The notes under the pieces: model-generated | What the model saw: only the letters and a program-made list of their open reading frames with translations | Told to the model about the DNA's origin: nothing | Databases searched by the model: none | DNA from: Absidia repens | Taxonomy: Eukaryota; Mucoromycota; Mucoromycetes; Mucorales; Cunninghamellaceae | Assembly: GCA_002105175.1 (NCBI GenBank) | Contig: MCGE01000005.1 | Span: forward strand, 1,860,001 to 1,924,000 | Reading direction: 5' to 3' | DNA: 64,000 bases | Translations under genes and position numbers: made by a program | Shown: piece by piece, positions 34,103 to 44,798 of the stretch | Position numbering within the stretch: the stretch's first letter is position 1 | How the letters are laid out: each line of letters begins with the position of its first letter

Positions 34103-35247
34103 TCAATGTAAGAAATATAACGATGCTAAACAATAAAGATGATGATCTAATAATAGTAAAGTTTCTCCGTCTTGACTCCATTCAATATGTCGCGCCGAAA
34201 ATTTGCCTAAAAGAACATAATAAATAATAAGAATTAGGGACGGCGTTTTGCAGTAAATAAATAAATATATAAAAATGTTACTTACTTGTTGGTACAGTAA
34301 TGGGTATAATTTTCAGAGATTGAGCCCAGTCGATGGAAGAAGAATGTTGTTGTTGTCGTTGAAGAGAAGGTTTTTGACATAATATATAAGCATTTTCATC
34401 ACCGCATACCATGACTAAGACATGAGCATACTTTGGATTCCATTTCACATAACGTACAGGATTCAATTGTGATATGATAATGCAGACTTTGAGTTTATGT
34501 ACATCCCAAATCCATAATGTAGTAGGCATTGCATCTAATTTTGGTAGTAAAAGTTGAGTGATTACTTTTTTTCAGGAGAGCGGAGAGCGGAGAGCGGAAT
34601 TCTCGTGTTTTACCATTTTTCGTCGCTAATAAAGTCCCATCTATGCAAAAATCGCATTCACTGATCCCGATGCTTGGATCATGTTTGTTATAATCAGGTC
34701 GAAGTACTGGCAGTTGTAATGGTCTTTTCGATATAACGCGATCTTAAAAAAATATAAGAGTGAGTATGTATTTGAAGTTGTAATAACCGGTGCACGATAT
34801 TATTAAAACTTACATCCTACTTTAGTGTCCAAGGTCGGTTTCGTCATATTCGGTAGTTGGTATTCTTCATATACAGTCTAGTAATAAAAGAAAAACAACG
34901 ATGCGCATTTAGTTTTTAGCTGTTATTTTTTTTTCCATTTGATGTCATTGACTTACTAGGGACTTGAGTTCGTTGGATCTGATAACATTCGGATGCGGCA
35001 GTGTAGACACCAAGTGCCAATTAATTGTATTGATCAATCGTATCTGTAAAATAATAATAAACAATCATGGTTTGCTTAATATTGGTAAAGTTCCACTTTA
35101 TTTTGTTCACTTACATTCCCATCATAGCTGCCAATAGCCATCATTTTATTATGCCAAGAAATCGACTTGATTCCCAATCCATATTCATAAGCAGAATACG
35201 AGTATTCAAGTTGTCCATCCAATCGATACACCATAATTTTATACTAC

Positions 35248-35279
<32 letters not shown>

Positions 35280-36121
35280 CAACATTAGCCTTTTCCATTC
35301 AAATCTTCTATCAGAGTTACATCATAATGCTTACATAGATGCAATTATCAATCACTGCACAAAACTGACTATCCGGTGACCACTGAACTTTGACTACATC
35401 CGTTGTACCCAAAAGAAATCGCTATGTACATGTAAACGAAATGGAGAAGAATGAGTTTCGCAAGTTTTTTTTTTTTTTTTTTCATTATATATCTCTAACC
35501 ACCACCTCACCTGCAATAAAGAAAACGATTTCGCATTCAGTATAATCAAATAGTCTTTGCTATCTTTCTTCTCCACCACGGCGATGTATTTCCCATCTGG
35601 ACTAGACACACATCCAATATCCCGGATTTTTGGTTGGTAGATATACTTGATTTCATTTTTGATAAACATCCACACGGTAATTTTGAGCTAATATGTATTA
35701 AAAAATAACAACATAGTACCTTGAGTAAAGTGGCATAGATCTATCAAAGAAAAAAGGTACAAACAAAACTTACGTCCAGGTCAGAGGAGATTAGCAGACT
35801 TGACGAGTCAGGCGACCACCAAGCCTGGGCCAAACCGAACCGGCGGTCGGACAGGGTGATTTTCTTGTTCGTATCGTTGATGGACCAAACGTTGGCGACA
35901 GATCGCTTGTGATTCATGGTTGCAATATATTGAGCATCAGGGGACCAGCACATCCAATCTACAGGATGGTTCGTTTCGTAAACATGCATGATAACCATAT
36001 CTTGTGAGTGATCGCGAATGACAACCGTGCTGTCCACTGTATTGGCGACATATTTGTTATCGGGTGAGATTTGACATTGATACAGGCTGTGTTTGTATAA
36101 ATGACTGTAGGTAAATTCCAT
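34103..36121 (-). CDS. WRAP73: WRAP73/WDR8-like WD40 protein
   Basis: Nine exons (36121-35774, 35687-35511, 35421-35335, 35243-35115, 35043-34957, 34877-34814, 34742-34614, 34534-34286, 34206-34103) give 457 residues. Order and wording match animal WRAP73 (WDR8) throughout: 'YQCQISPDNKYVANTVDSTV', 'LKITVWMF', 'DGKYIAVVEKKDSKDY', 'YKIMVYRLDGQLEYSYSAYE', 'LGIKSISWHNKMMAIGSYDG', 'IGISECDFCIDGTLLATKN', 'TLWIWDVHKLK' and 'HIEWSQDGETLLLL'. In animals it works with SSX2IP at centrosomes and cilia. The fission-yeast orthologue Wdr8 works with Msd1 and the kinesin-14 Pkl1 at spindle poles, so microtubule anchoring is the likely role here. I chose the ATG at 36121 over an in-frame one at 36136. A 29-A plus-strand tract lies in intron 3. 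Confidence 0.9.
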
Positions 36122-36340
36122 AAATTGTATTGACAAAAAAAGGTGTATCGAGACAAAAAAATCGCGGTAGTCGCTTTTTCTTTTTTTTTTTTTTTTTTGA
36201 TGTCCCCCGATTTCTATTGCAACTCAGCGACGGACATCAAAAAAAATTGTTTTTTTAATGGTTGGTGGTGAATGGGTCGTCACTTTTCATTTGTCATATT
36301 CTTATTTTTCTCTTTCTTTTACTTTTCAGTTACATTGACC
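36122..36340. promoter_or_regulatory. Compact bidirectional promoter, WRAP73 (-) / GRX5 (+)
   Basis: Only 219 bp separate the two start codons. The segment includes a T-rich tract at 36179-36199, a 'CAACTCAGCGACGGACATC' patch at about 36221-36239 and a T-rich leader directly before the GRX5 start. Both 5' UTRs and core promoters must fit here. No TATA box is evident for either gene. Confidence 0.6.
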
Positions 36341-37049
36341 ATGAACTTTTTCCGTGCTGCTACCCGTACTGTAAGTCATATCCCTTCCCCTTCCTTTTTT
36401 TTTTGGTTTATCTAAATATTTATCTCCTCATATTTCTTTTTTATAGTCTTCCTTGATAAAGCCTTTGACCAATACTCGCTCCGTCGCTGGTCCCATGTGG
36501 GCTCGATGGTTGTCCGATTCTCTTCGTACAAAGTTGGATCAAGTAAGTAGACCTTAAAACTTCCCCGCTCATGCTACGATATTCTCTATTGGTTTAGAGG
36601 CTGACCACCACCGCCTTTTTTTTTTCCAAAAATAATAGGATATCAAAGCCAAGCCTGTTGTTTTGTTTATGAAAGGAACTGCCGATGAACCCATGGTAAG
36701 AAACAGATTAGTCAACTCAATCGTCAACAGGAATCAAGTTTAGAAACAGAATATTTATTTATTTATTTGAAACCTATAGTGTGGCTTCAGTCGTGCTGCT
36801 GTACAAATCATGCAAGTCCAAGGTGTTGATTTTAAGGACGTTCAAACCTTCAATGTGTTGGCTGATGATGATTTACGACAAGGCATCAAGGACTACTCTG
36901 AATGGCCCACGATCCCTCAGGTGTACATCAATGGTGAATTTGTTGGTGGCTGTGATATCTTATTGAACATGCATCAATCAGGCGATTTGGAAGATTTGCT
37001 GGTCAAAAATGGTATCATTCCTGAAGAAATCGAAGACCCCAAACAATAG
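36341..37049 (+). CDS. GRX5: Mitochondrial monothiol glutaredoxin 5
   Basis: Exons 36341-36370, 36447-36542, 36639-36695 and 36780-37049 give 150 residues. The N terminus is Arg/Ser/Thr-rich without acidic residues ('[20 protein letters not shown]'), a mitochondrial presequence. The glutaredoxin domain has '[19 protein letters not shown]', with the monothiol CGFS active site at the exon 3/4 junction, the '[19 protein letters not shown]' glutathione-binding TVP-like (here TIP) and GG-CD motifs, and 'GDLEDLL'. Grx5 hands over [2Fe-2S] clusters in the mitochondrial iron-sulfur pathway. It shares a short promoter with WRAP73. Confidence 0.96.
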
Positions 37050-37639
37050 ATTATTAGTATAGTACAGCTAAACCTCCATATCCCCCTCACACATCTTCCT
37101 CCAACAATTACAACCATCCCCTCTCTTTTATACTTTGTTTTCCACCATGTATATCTTTACTCCACACATCTCGTATTTATCATTTTCAAAATAAAAATAT
37201 ATATTGTCAACTATTATTTGTCTTGTATTATTATTTTTACTACGAAAGTAGCGAGTGAATCAATGGGTGCATTGTAATCGATTTATGTTTGTCTTTTTTA
37301 TTGAATGTTTTGACCTACAGTAGTAGTGTAATGATGACGGTCAGATTATATATATTGGCTGGTAAATTTCAAAACGCATATTATCATGATATATAGAAAA
37401 TAAACTAGAAAGTGTAACAGTCTGTTATCAACGAAGGAATATTCCTGTAGAATACAGTAAGAATATTGTAGCAAATTTAATCGGTACGAATGCAGCCATT
37501 CCTGTATGGATGTAATACCATTACTGTAAATACTGGATATATTTTTGCGATGCATGTGAACTTGTCGCTATGTTTTACTTCACACACATATGTGACAGTC
37601 ATTTTTTCTATTCACAGTATACCCATTGAACAATACAAA

Positions 37640-38035
37640 CGATGTAAACGTATGATTAAAAGAGACAATGATTTTATTTGGATACAAATAAACTACAATA
37701 AATAAAACTAGCATAAACTAATGATTGTTTCATTGCACTAATCTAAGTTAATACTAATCTAAGGGTGGTCCAAAATCACAAATCTAAAATGAAAGGCTTT
37801 CCCAACGTTGTTTGTATTGCATTTTTCAAAACGTCCTTGATTCAAAATTCCCAGATAATCTATTGGTGGTCCAAAACCACAGATGTAAAATGAAAGGATT
37901 TCCGTTTATGTTCGCAATGCATTTTCCGAAATGCCCCTGATTCAATTTCTAACACTTACCCAAGATCATCATCGCTTCAACAATATTGACATCTAGAAAG
38001 AAAAAAAAAAGGTCAGGATGCGTGCGGTGTTTAAA
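37640..38035 (-). repeat. Dispersed element, subfamily 2, with internal tandem duplication (copy 7)
   Basis: Minus-strand copy opening with 'CATTTAAACACCGCACGCAT' (about 38015-38034). The part containing 'GGGGCATTTCGGAAAATGC' and the core 'ATCCTTTCATTTTACATCTG' appears twice in about 100-bp tandem (about 37766-37855 and 37863-37950 on the plus strand), both carrying 'GGTGGTCCAAAA(T/C)CACA'. It ends with 'AAATAAAATCATTGTCTC' (minus of about 37663-37680), at the same place as AATAAA in the other copies. Confidence 0.55.
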
Positions 38036-38159
38036 TGTTTGTGGGGAAAGGCACTTACCTTTTTCAGAAGGGAGGAAATAAAAAGAGTTTGCTACATAAA
38101 AAAAAAAAAAAAGAAAAGAAAAAAGATAACATGTGTGAGCCAGTAAAGTTTTGAAATAG

Positions 38160-39250
38160 AGACAATATGTTTTTTATTCATGTTTACGTTGTATTGTGCG
38201 TCACCATCACACAGTAACCAGCAAAACAACACAAGACTGGTCGAATTCAAAAAGAGAGAGAGAGAAAGATTATTAGTAAGCTCCACTTTCAACATAGTCG
38301 CCTTTTCATTCATGCTCTGTCTTACATTCCAAAAGGTGTAGGGTCTTGTTGATTAAAAAGCGCCTGTGAGCCAAGTATCAAAAAAGTCAGACACAGTAAC
38401 ACCGCCGTCAATCTAGAAAAAGAAAAGAAGAATACATAGTCAGTAATACCCAGCTTTTCAACAACGTCGTCGTTTTCTATTCATATCGTGTCTTACAATC
38501 CAAAAGGTGTAGGATCTTGTTCAATAAAAATAACACCGGGGGAGGGAGCCAAGTAGCAAAAAAGTCAGACACAGTAACACCGCCGTCAATCTAGAAAAAG
38601 AAAAGAAGAATACATAGTCAGTAATACCCAGCTTTTCAACAACGTCGTCGTTTTCTATTCATATCGTATTGTGTCTTACAATCCAAAAGGTGTAGGGTCT
38701 TGCTGATTAAAAAGCGCCTGTGAGCCAAGTAGCAAAAAATTCAGACACAATGACACCGCCGTCAATCTAGAAAAAGAAAAAAGAATACACAGTCAGTACA
38801 CTCAGCTTTGCAACAACGTCGTCGTTTTCTATTCGTATCATAGCGTGTCTTACATTCCAAAAGGTGTAGGATCTTGTTCAATAAAATAACACCGGGGGGA
38901 GGGAGCCAAGTAGCAAAAAAGTCAGACACAGTAACACCGCCGTCAATCTAGAAAAAGAAAAGAAGAATACACAGTCAGTAACACCCAGCTTTTCAACAGC
39001 GTCGTCGTTTTCTATTCGTATCGTAGTGTGTCTTATCGTGTCTTACATTTGAAAAAGGTGTAGGATCTTATTGATTAAAGAACACCTGGGGAAGGAACCG
39101 ACGTTCAAATCAAATAAGTCCACCACCATTAAACAAAATCTCGCCCTGCCATAACTGCAACCACCTACAATATGAAAATATTAATCTTTCATAAATGTAC
39201 AAATCAAAAATATTATACATTTTTATATATACCTTACCATTGAGAATAGA
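38160..39250 (-). other. Candidate minus-strand transcription unit with repeated exons
   Basis: Read on the minus strand, possible exons are flanked by good splice signals. 'CTATTCTCAATG|gtaagg' lies at about 39237-39242, and '...TTGTAG|GTGGTTGCAG' starts an exon at about 39168. Repeated blocks between '...TTTTTCTAG|ATTGACGG' and 'GGATT|gtaagaca' then follow. The 3'-most block (about 38410-38324) reads LTAVLLCLTFLILGSQALFN followed by a short tail ending PTPFGM and a stop that overlaps the donor-like GTAAG. That is a hydrophobic, membrane-like C terminus. Downstream, 'GAATAAAAAACATATTG' at about 38168-38184 (minus) could be the poly(A) signal. I could not build one complete reading frame from a start codon, so this may be a small membrane-protein gene, a decayed gene, or a non-coding RNA. 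Confidence 0.4.
38315..39070. repeat. Tandem array, about 4.5 units of 176-181 bp, alternating A/B types
   Basis: The block 'ACCGCCGTCAATCTAGAAAA' recurs with its CTAG at 38413, 38591, 38767 and 38948, giving spacings of 178, 176 and 181 bp. A further degenerate unit runs to about 39120. The units are not identical. Units ending near 38350 and 38710 carry 'GATTAAAAAGCGCCTGTGAG' (type A). Those near 38520 and 38880 carry 'CACCGGGGGAGGGAG' or the one-G-longer form (type B). The order A-B-A-B suggests a roughly 355-bp higher-order unit duplicated as a pair. A and B units share the segments around 'AACGTCGTCGTTTTCTATTC' and 'AAGTCAGACACAGTAACACC'. Confidence 0.85.
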
Positions 39251-39611
39251 AAATTAAAAGGATGGTGCAACAGAGAAGTAAAAGAAGAAAGAAACAAAAA
39301 AAAAAAAAAAAAACAAGGATATTAAATCACCGCTGTTTTTGTAGTGCATGAAGAGGCACCTGTGTCAAACAGCACTATTTTTGTGTTTGAGCATTTATTG
39401 ATGGGCAATGAAAAGAGTGTTTATAAAGGTGACAATCGAAACATCTTATTCTTTATTGTCTAAAAAGAAATGTAGGGTAAAATGTAGATAAAAGGAAGAT
39501 TGAAAGATAAACGACAAAAAAAAAACTAACAATAATAATATAATAATATAAATAAGCTATACAATGAGGGAAGGGGTGATAAAAAAAACTAAACTAATAA
39601 AGGAGGCAAAT

Positions 39612-42600
39612 CTATTCTTCTTTATCCATGTATTCTTCGGGGGAGGGACAAGTACACATCAAGTTACGGTCACCAAAGGCATCATCGACACGGGAGACGG
39701 TAGGCCAGAACTTGCGTTCACGAAGACTAGGAACAGGGAAGGCAGCGGTTTCACGGCTGTAAGGGCGGTCCCACTTGTCACTCATCATGATTTCCAAAGA
39801 GTGAGGAGAGCTGTTGAGCATATTGTCCTTCTTGGGCAACTTGCCATCAATCACCAGTTGAATTTCTTTACGGATACCAATCATAGCTTCACAGAAGCGG
39901 TCCAATTCATTCTTGGGTTCAGATTCGGTAGGTTCGATCATCAGGGTATTGGTGACGGGCCAGGACATGGTGGGACTGTGGAAACCATAATCTTGAAGAC
40001 GCTTGGCAATATCAATAGCTTCGATTCCATAAGCACCGAAGGGTCGGATATCAACAATGAATTCGTGGCCACACATACCGTTTTCGTTGGTGAAGAGAAT
40101 ATCGTAGTGATCGGCAAGGCGGCTGGCCATGTAGTTAGCATTCAAAATAGCCATTTCAGTAGCGTGAGTCAAACCTTCGCCACCCATCATCTTGATGTAA
40201 GCCCAAGAGATTGGTAAGATGGATGCGGAACCGTAAGGTGCGGCGGAAATGGGGCCAATGGCGTTGGTACCACCAGTTTGCACCAAAGGATGGCCGGGAA
40301 GGAAGGGAGCAAGATGTTCCTTACAAGCGATCTAAACAAAGATAAAAATTGAGTTATCATTGTCTATATATATATATATATTTTAAACAGAGTATCACCA
40401 CTTACAGGACCCATACCAGGACCACCACCACCGTGGGGGATACAGAAGGTTTTGTGAAGATTCATATGGCAGACATCAGCGCCAATTTGACCAGGGCTTG
40501 TTAAACCAATTTGGGCATTCAAGTTGGCACCATCGAGGTAGACCTATACGTAAAAAGAAACAACAGAAGAAAAAAAAAGACGTAGCAATTAGTACCATAT
40601 TTCACTTGCCATTATTACCTTGTTATATTTTGGATATTACCTGACCACCAAGACTGTGTACCACTCGACAAGCTTCTTCAACACCGGTTTCGAACATACC
40701 AAAGGTGGAGGGATAAGTGATCATGACGGCAGCCAATTTGTCCTTGTGTTTTTCGGCCTTTGCCTTCAAGTCGGGCATATCCAGGTTACCGTCAGCGTCA
40801 CACTTGACAATGACGACATCCATACCAGCCATAGCAGCAGATGCAGGGTTGGTACCGTGAGCAGAGATAGGGATCAAACAGACATTTCGGTGATGATCAC
40901 CACGGGATTCATGGTAAGCACGGATACAACGTAAACCAGCATATTCACCTTGAGCACCAGAGTTGGGTTGAAGAGAGACAGCATCAAAACCAGTGATTTC
41001 TTCCAAATCCTTTTCTAATTCTTCCAACATAATGCGGTAGCCAGCAGTTTGATCAACAGGGGCGAAAGGATGGATGTTACCAAATTCGGGCCAGGTCACA
41101 GGAATCATTTCAGTAGTGGCATTCAACTTCATGGTACAGCTTCCAAGGGGGATCATAGAGTGGACAAGAGATAAATCTTTGTTTTGGAGATGATGGATGT
41201 AGCGCAACATTTCGGTTTCGGAATGGTGAGTGTTGAAAATGGGGTGTTGGAGAATGGCAGAGGTACGCTTCAATTCAGAGGGGAAGGCATCCAAACCTTT
41301 GTTGAGGACGGTGGCGGCATCATCGATGTTTACAGCATTGCTATCTGTGGCAAAGAGAGAGATCAAATCCTTCACATCCTTCTTGGTCACGGTTTCATCC
41401 AAGGTCACAGACACAGTTTGAGGGTTGATCGTTCGTAGATTGATACCTTGAGCGAGAGCCTTTTCAGAGACAGTGGCAGCACTATCCACCTTGATAGATA
41501 AAGTGTCGAAGTAGGCACCATCATTGGAAATAGTATGACCAGTTTGACGCACACCTTGAGCCAATACTTGAGTCAAGTTGTGAATACGTTGAGCAATGGC
41601 TTTGATTCCCTATAGTGATAGAAATAATTCAGTAAGTCAATCATATTCACTCATAGGTCACTATTGTGTACTTACTTCAGGACCATGGTAAACAGCATAC
41701 ATAGCAGACATATTGGCCAAAAGGGCTTGAGCGGTACAGATGTTACTAGTGGCCTTTTCACGACGGATATGTTGTTCACGAGTTTGAAGAGCAAGACGGT
41801 AAGCAGATTTACCATGAGCATCACGAGAGACACCTACAATGCGACCAGGAATACGACGCTTATGTTCTTCCTTACAGGCGAAGAAGGCAGCATGAGGACC
41901 ACCAAAACCGAGAGGAACACCGAAACGTTGACTGTTACCCAAGGCAATATCAGCACCAAATTCCCCAGGAGCCTTCAAGAGAGCCAATGCCATCAAATCA
42001 GTTGCAACAGCAACTTGACCGCCAGCACCGTGAATAGTCGCTGTTAAAGCTTCATAATCTTGAATAGTACCGTTGGTGTTAGGATACTAAATGAAAAAAA
42101 CAAAACAATTTTTTTTTGGATTAGTGTCAAAAATAAACGCCGATCGTTGTCATCATCACCCACATCCCTGAATCCCTTTTTTTTCCAGCTTCATTTTCTT
42201 ACTTGAAGTAAAGCACCACAAAGTTGCTTCTTGTTTTCGTCAAAGTTATAGTTGAAGATATCGGTCACCACAACGTTGATCTTGAAGGCCTCGGCACGAG
42301 TCTTGAGACAGGCAATAGTTTGAGGATGGCAGTTCACGTCGACAACAAAGGTGTTCTTCTTTCGGTTGCTTCCTTGCCAAGTCATCAGCATTGCTTCAGC
42401 AGCAGCAGTACCTTCATCCAAAAGAGAGGCATTGGCAATTGGTAGACCAGTCAAATCACTGACCATGGTTTGGTAATTCAACAAGGATTCTAAACGACCT
42501 TGCGCAATTTCAGGTTGATAGGGAGTGTACTATGAACAATAAAAGTATTCAAAAAAAAAAAAAATTAGTCTCATTATTGTCATAATTGTGCCCTTTATGT

Positions 42601-43125
42601 TCCTCTCTCCTTCTCTTTCCTTTAGTATTATAAACTTACTTGAGTATACCAGGCAGGGTTTTCCATGACGTTTCTTAAGATAACGTTGGGGACAACAGTA
42701 TCAGTGTAGCCAGTACCAATATAAGAGCGGTAAATCTTGTTTTTGGAAGCAATAGTCTTCAAGCGTTCCAACAATTCCCGTTCAGGCATGCCCTTGGAGA
42801 CACCTAAGGCTTTCGCAGAGCGGATAGAGGGAGGGATAGTCTTGGAGAGCAATTCATCAATGCTCTTGACACCAACTTGTTTCAGCATGACATCGACTTC
42901 TTCACCGCCGGAACCAACATGACGACGTGTGAAGGTGTCCAGAGGAGCAAAAGCATTGGCTTTAGAGTGAGCCATACGGGTGGTCATCAAAGTAGTTCTT
43001 GAAGAGATAGTTTTGGCGGACACTCTATAAGCAGCAGGAAGCACAGTTCGTGGAGATTGAGTCGCCGACATGACGGACACGCGTGCCAAAGAAACCTTGG
43101 AACGTTGACCAATACGAGACAACAT
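39612..43125 (-). CDS. GCV2: Glycine dehydrogenase (decarboxylating), glycine cleavage P protein, mitochondrial
   Basis: Six exons (43125-42640, 42529-42203, 42086-41676, 41609-40641, 40543-40406, 40331-39612) give 1016 residues, normal for P proteins. The first 55 residues are Arg/Ser/Ala-rich with few acidic residues, a mitochondrial presequence, followed by '[17 protein letters not shown]', the conserved mature start. '[20 protein letters not shown]', '[15 protein letters not shown]', '[13 protein letters not shown]', '[13 protein letters not shown]', 'GAQGEYAGL', '[10 protein letters not shown]' and the PLP-lysine motif '[20 protein letters not shown]' (Lys about 762) are all present. It decarboxylates glycine with PLP and transfers the aminomethyl group to lipoylated H protein (Gcv3). 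The gene looks intact. Confidence 0.97.
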
Positions 43126-44798
43126 TATATGGAAGATAATATATATGTAAGAAAAGAAAGGGGTGAAGGTTGCCTTTTTGCTAAAGAATACAAACGAAAG
43201 AGGAGAAGAAGAAAAAAAGAAAAAAAGATGGCGACCATTTTATTCAAATCTTACTCCACCGGGTCAAAAAAAAAAAACTATTGAAACGCCGCTCCTTGCT
43301 GTGTGATAGGAAGGCTATTCCACTGAGTCAAAGTGCAACTACCAAATACTGCATCTAATTTTTCACTGGTTCCTCATCCCTTTCCACCGAGTAACTTTTT
43401 TTTTTCGTCACTTTGTTTTGTTTTTGTTTGTGAAATATATCGTAACTATGGATACGATCTGACAAAAAAAAAAGCACACAGACCAATTTCCCACTATTCA
43501 AGATCGATATGGCCATTCAAATAATTTGTCACTAAAATATTCACTCATAATGATCATCATATTTCCCCACATTACCATCTCTATCTCTGTTCAAAATTGA
43601 ATTCCCGCTGTCCCGTTAAATTCTGCCTCTAATGGCATTCCATTCTTATATTTGTACTTTTAATCATACGAGCAACTCTTAAACAAAATGTAGACGCATC
43701 TCGTTCTATCCCAAGTTTTCAATATAAATAATAAGATTCGACTAAGATAAGGACTGTACATGATACAGAGAAACACACACCATATATATTTCAAAAAGTA
43801 AACCAATTTAATTGACAACAACTTGTGATATATTATACTAAAGTCGAGATATGGGATGAGACAAACTATAATGATATAATGCAGGGGAATGTGGTAAACT
43901 ATATCGGGATAAAGGATATTGAGAGGATATATAACTATTCTATGTAAGCTGTGGATATGCGAATGTAGAATTGGCTATTCTGATCCGCCTCGTCAGATCA
44001 CTACAGATTCCATTGATGATGTCCTTATTTTACCAGTCTTGGCTACTGCGATTTGATGTACCTGGAAAAAATAAACATAAAGGGATCAGTATGTACAACA
44101 AAGTTATTATGTCTGCATTTATATTTTTACTTGCCTGGATTTCAAATGATGTAAATTGTATATCAAAAGTCTGTACTTATACCTTCTCCGCCTCTTTTCC
44201 GTGTCCTAGATTTGAAGGACACTTATTAAACAAATGTTTTCATGTTTTGCAGTTATTCATTGACAGTAAGAAATTTATGATACCAATAGCATAAATATAT
44301 AAAAGTCTGGCTGTCTTCATAAAAAAAAAAAAAGCCCCCAGATCAATAGTAGTATGATATCAACGTTATACACCCATTTTTTCGAAAATAATTACCCATA
44401 CCTACTTACTGACAGCCTGGATACAATTTCATAACCAAGATTATTATTTTTGCTTCCATCAGATCAACAGTTGTAAATTTCCCTTGTTCCAGTTCCAGTA
44501 AATGACGGAGTTACAAGTGAGGGCGATCTGATCTACCTGAACTCCTCCCCCCCCCACACACACACGCACACACTGCAAGCTGAGATGACAATCAAATACA
44601 AATAATTTTCAATTTTACTCGTAACAAATTGGATTGGAGAAAAATACAGAAATAAAAGAGAAGAAAAAGGAAAAGGGCGAGTAGAAGAATAGATAGATAG
44701 TGGAAGACAAAAAAAGATAATGATAAAGTAAAGGAGAACAAAAAACAAACTAATCTAAACTAAAAACTAATGAAACAGGGGGACACAGGCCATACCAT
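43126..44798. other. Intergenic region without recognised features
   Basis: 1.67 kb upstream of the glycine decarboxylase gene and downstream of the secreted-protein gene (minus strand). It contains A tracts (43267-43277, 44321-44333) and a 'CCCCCCCCACACACACACGC' microsatellite near 44549-44571. No recognisable copy of the dispersed element and no coding frame with homology was seen. The 107-codon frame at 43971-44294 has no family resemblance. Confidence 0.45.

Larger units (their letters stand above)
37050..39611. other. 2.6-kb region with a repeat copy and a tandem exon-intron-like array
   Basis: 37050-37640: 3' UTR of GRX5 ('AATAAAAATATATATTG' near 37190) and AT-rich sequence without coding signal. 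37.64-38.03 kb: dispersed element copy. 38.06-39.25 kb: a candidate minus-strand transcription unit containing the tandem array (separate entries). 39250-39611: AT-rich sequence that includes an A tract at 39297-39313 and the 3' end of the glycine decarboxylase gene. Confidence 0.55.

Noticed and set aside
38315..39070. CRISPR array
   Set aside because: Units are about 179 bp, contiguous and without unique spacers; this is a eukaryotic tandem duplication.
39564..40217. 217-codon plus-strand frame opposite glycine decarboxylase
   Set aside because: It is the antisense shadow of a strongly conserved coding exon on the minus strand.
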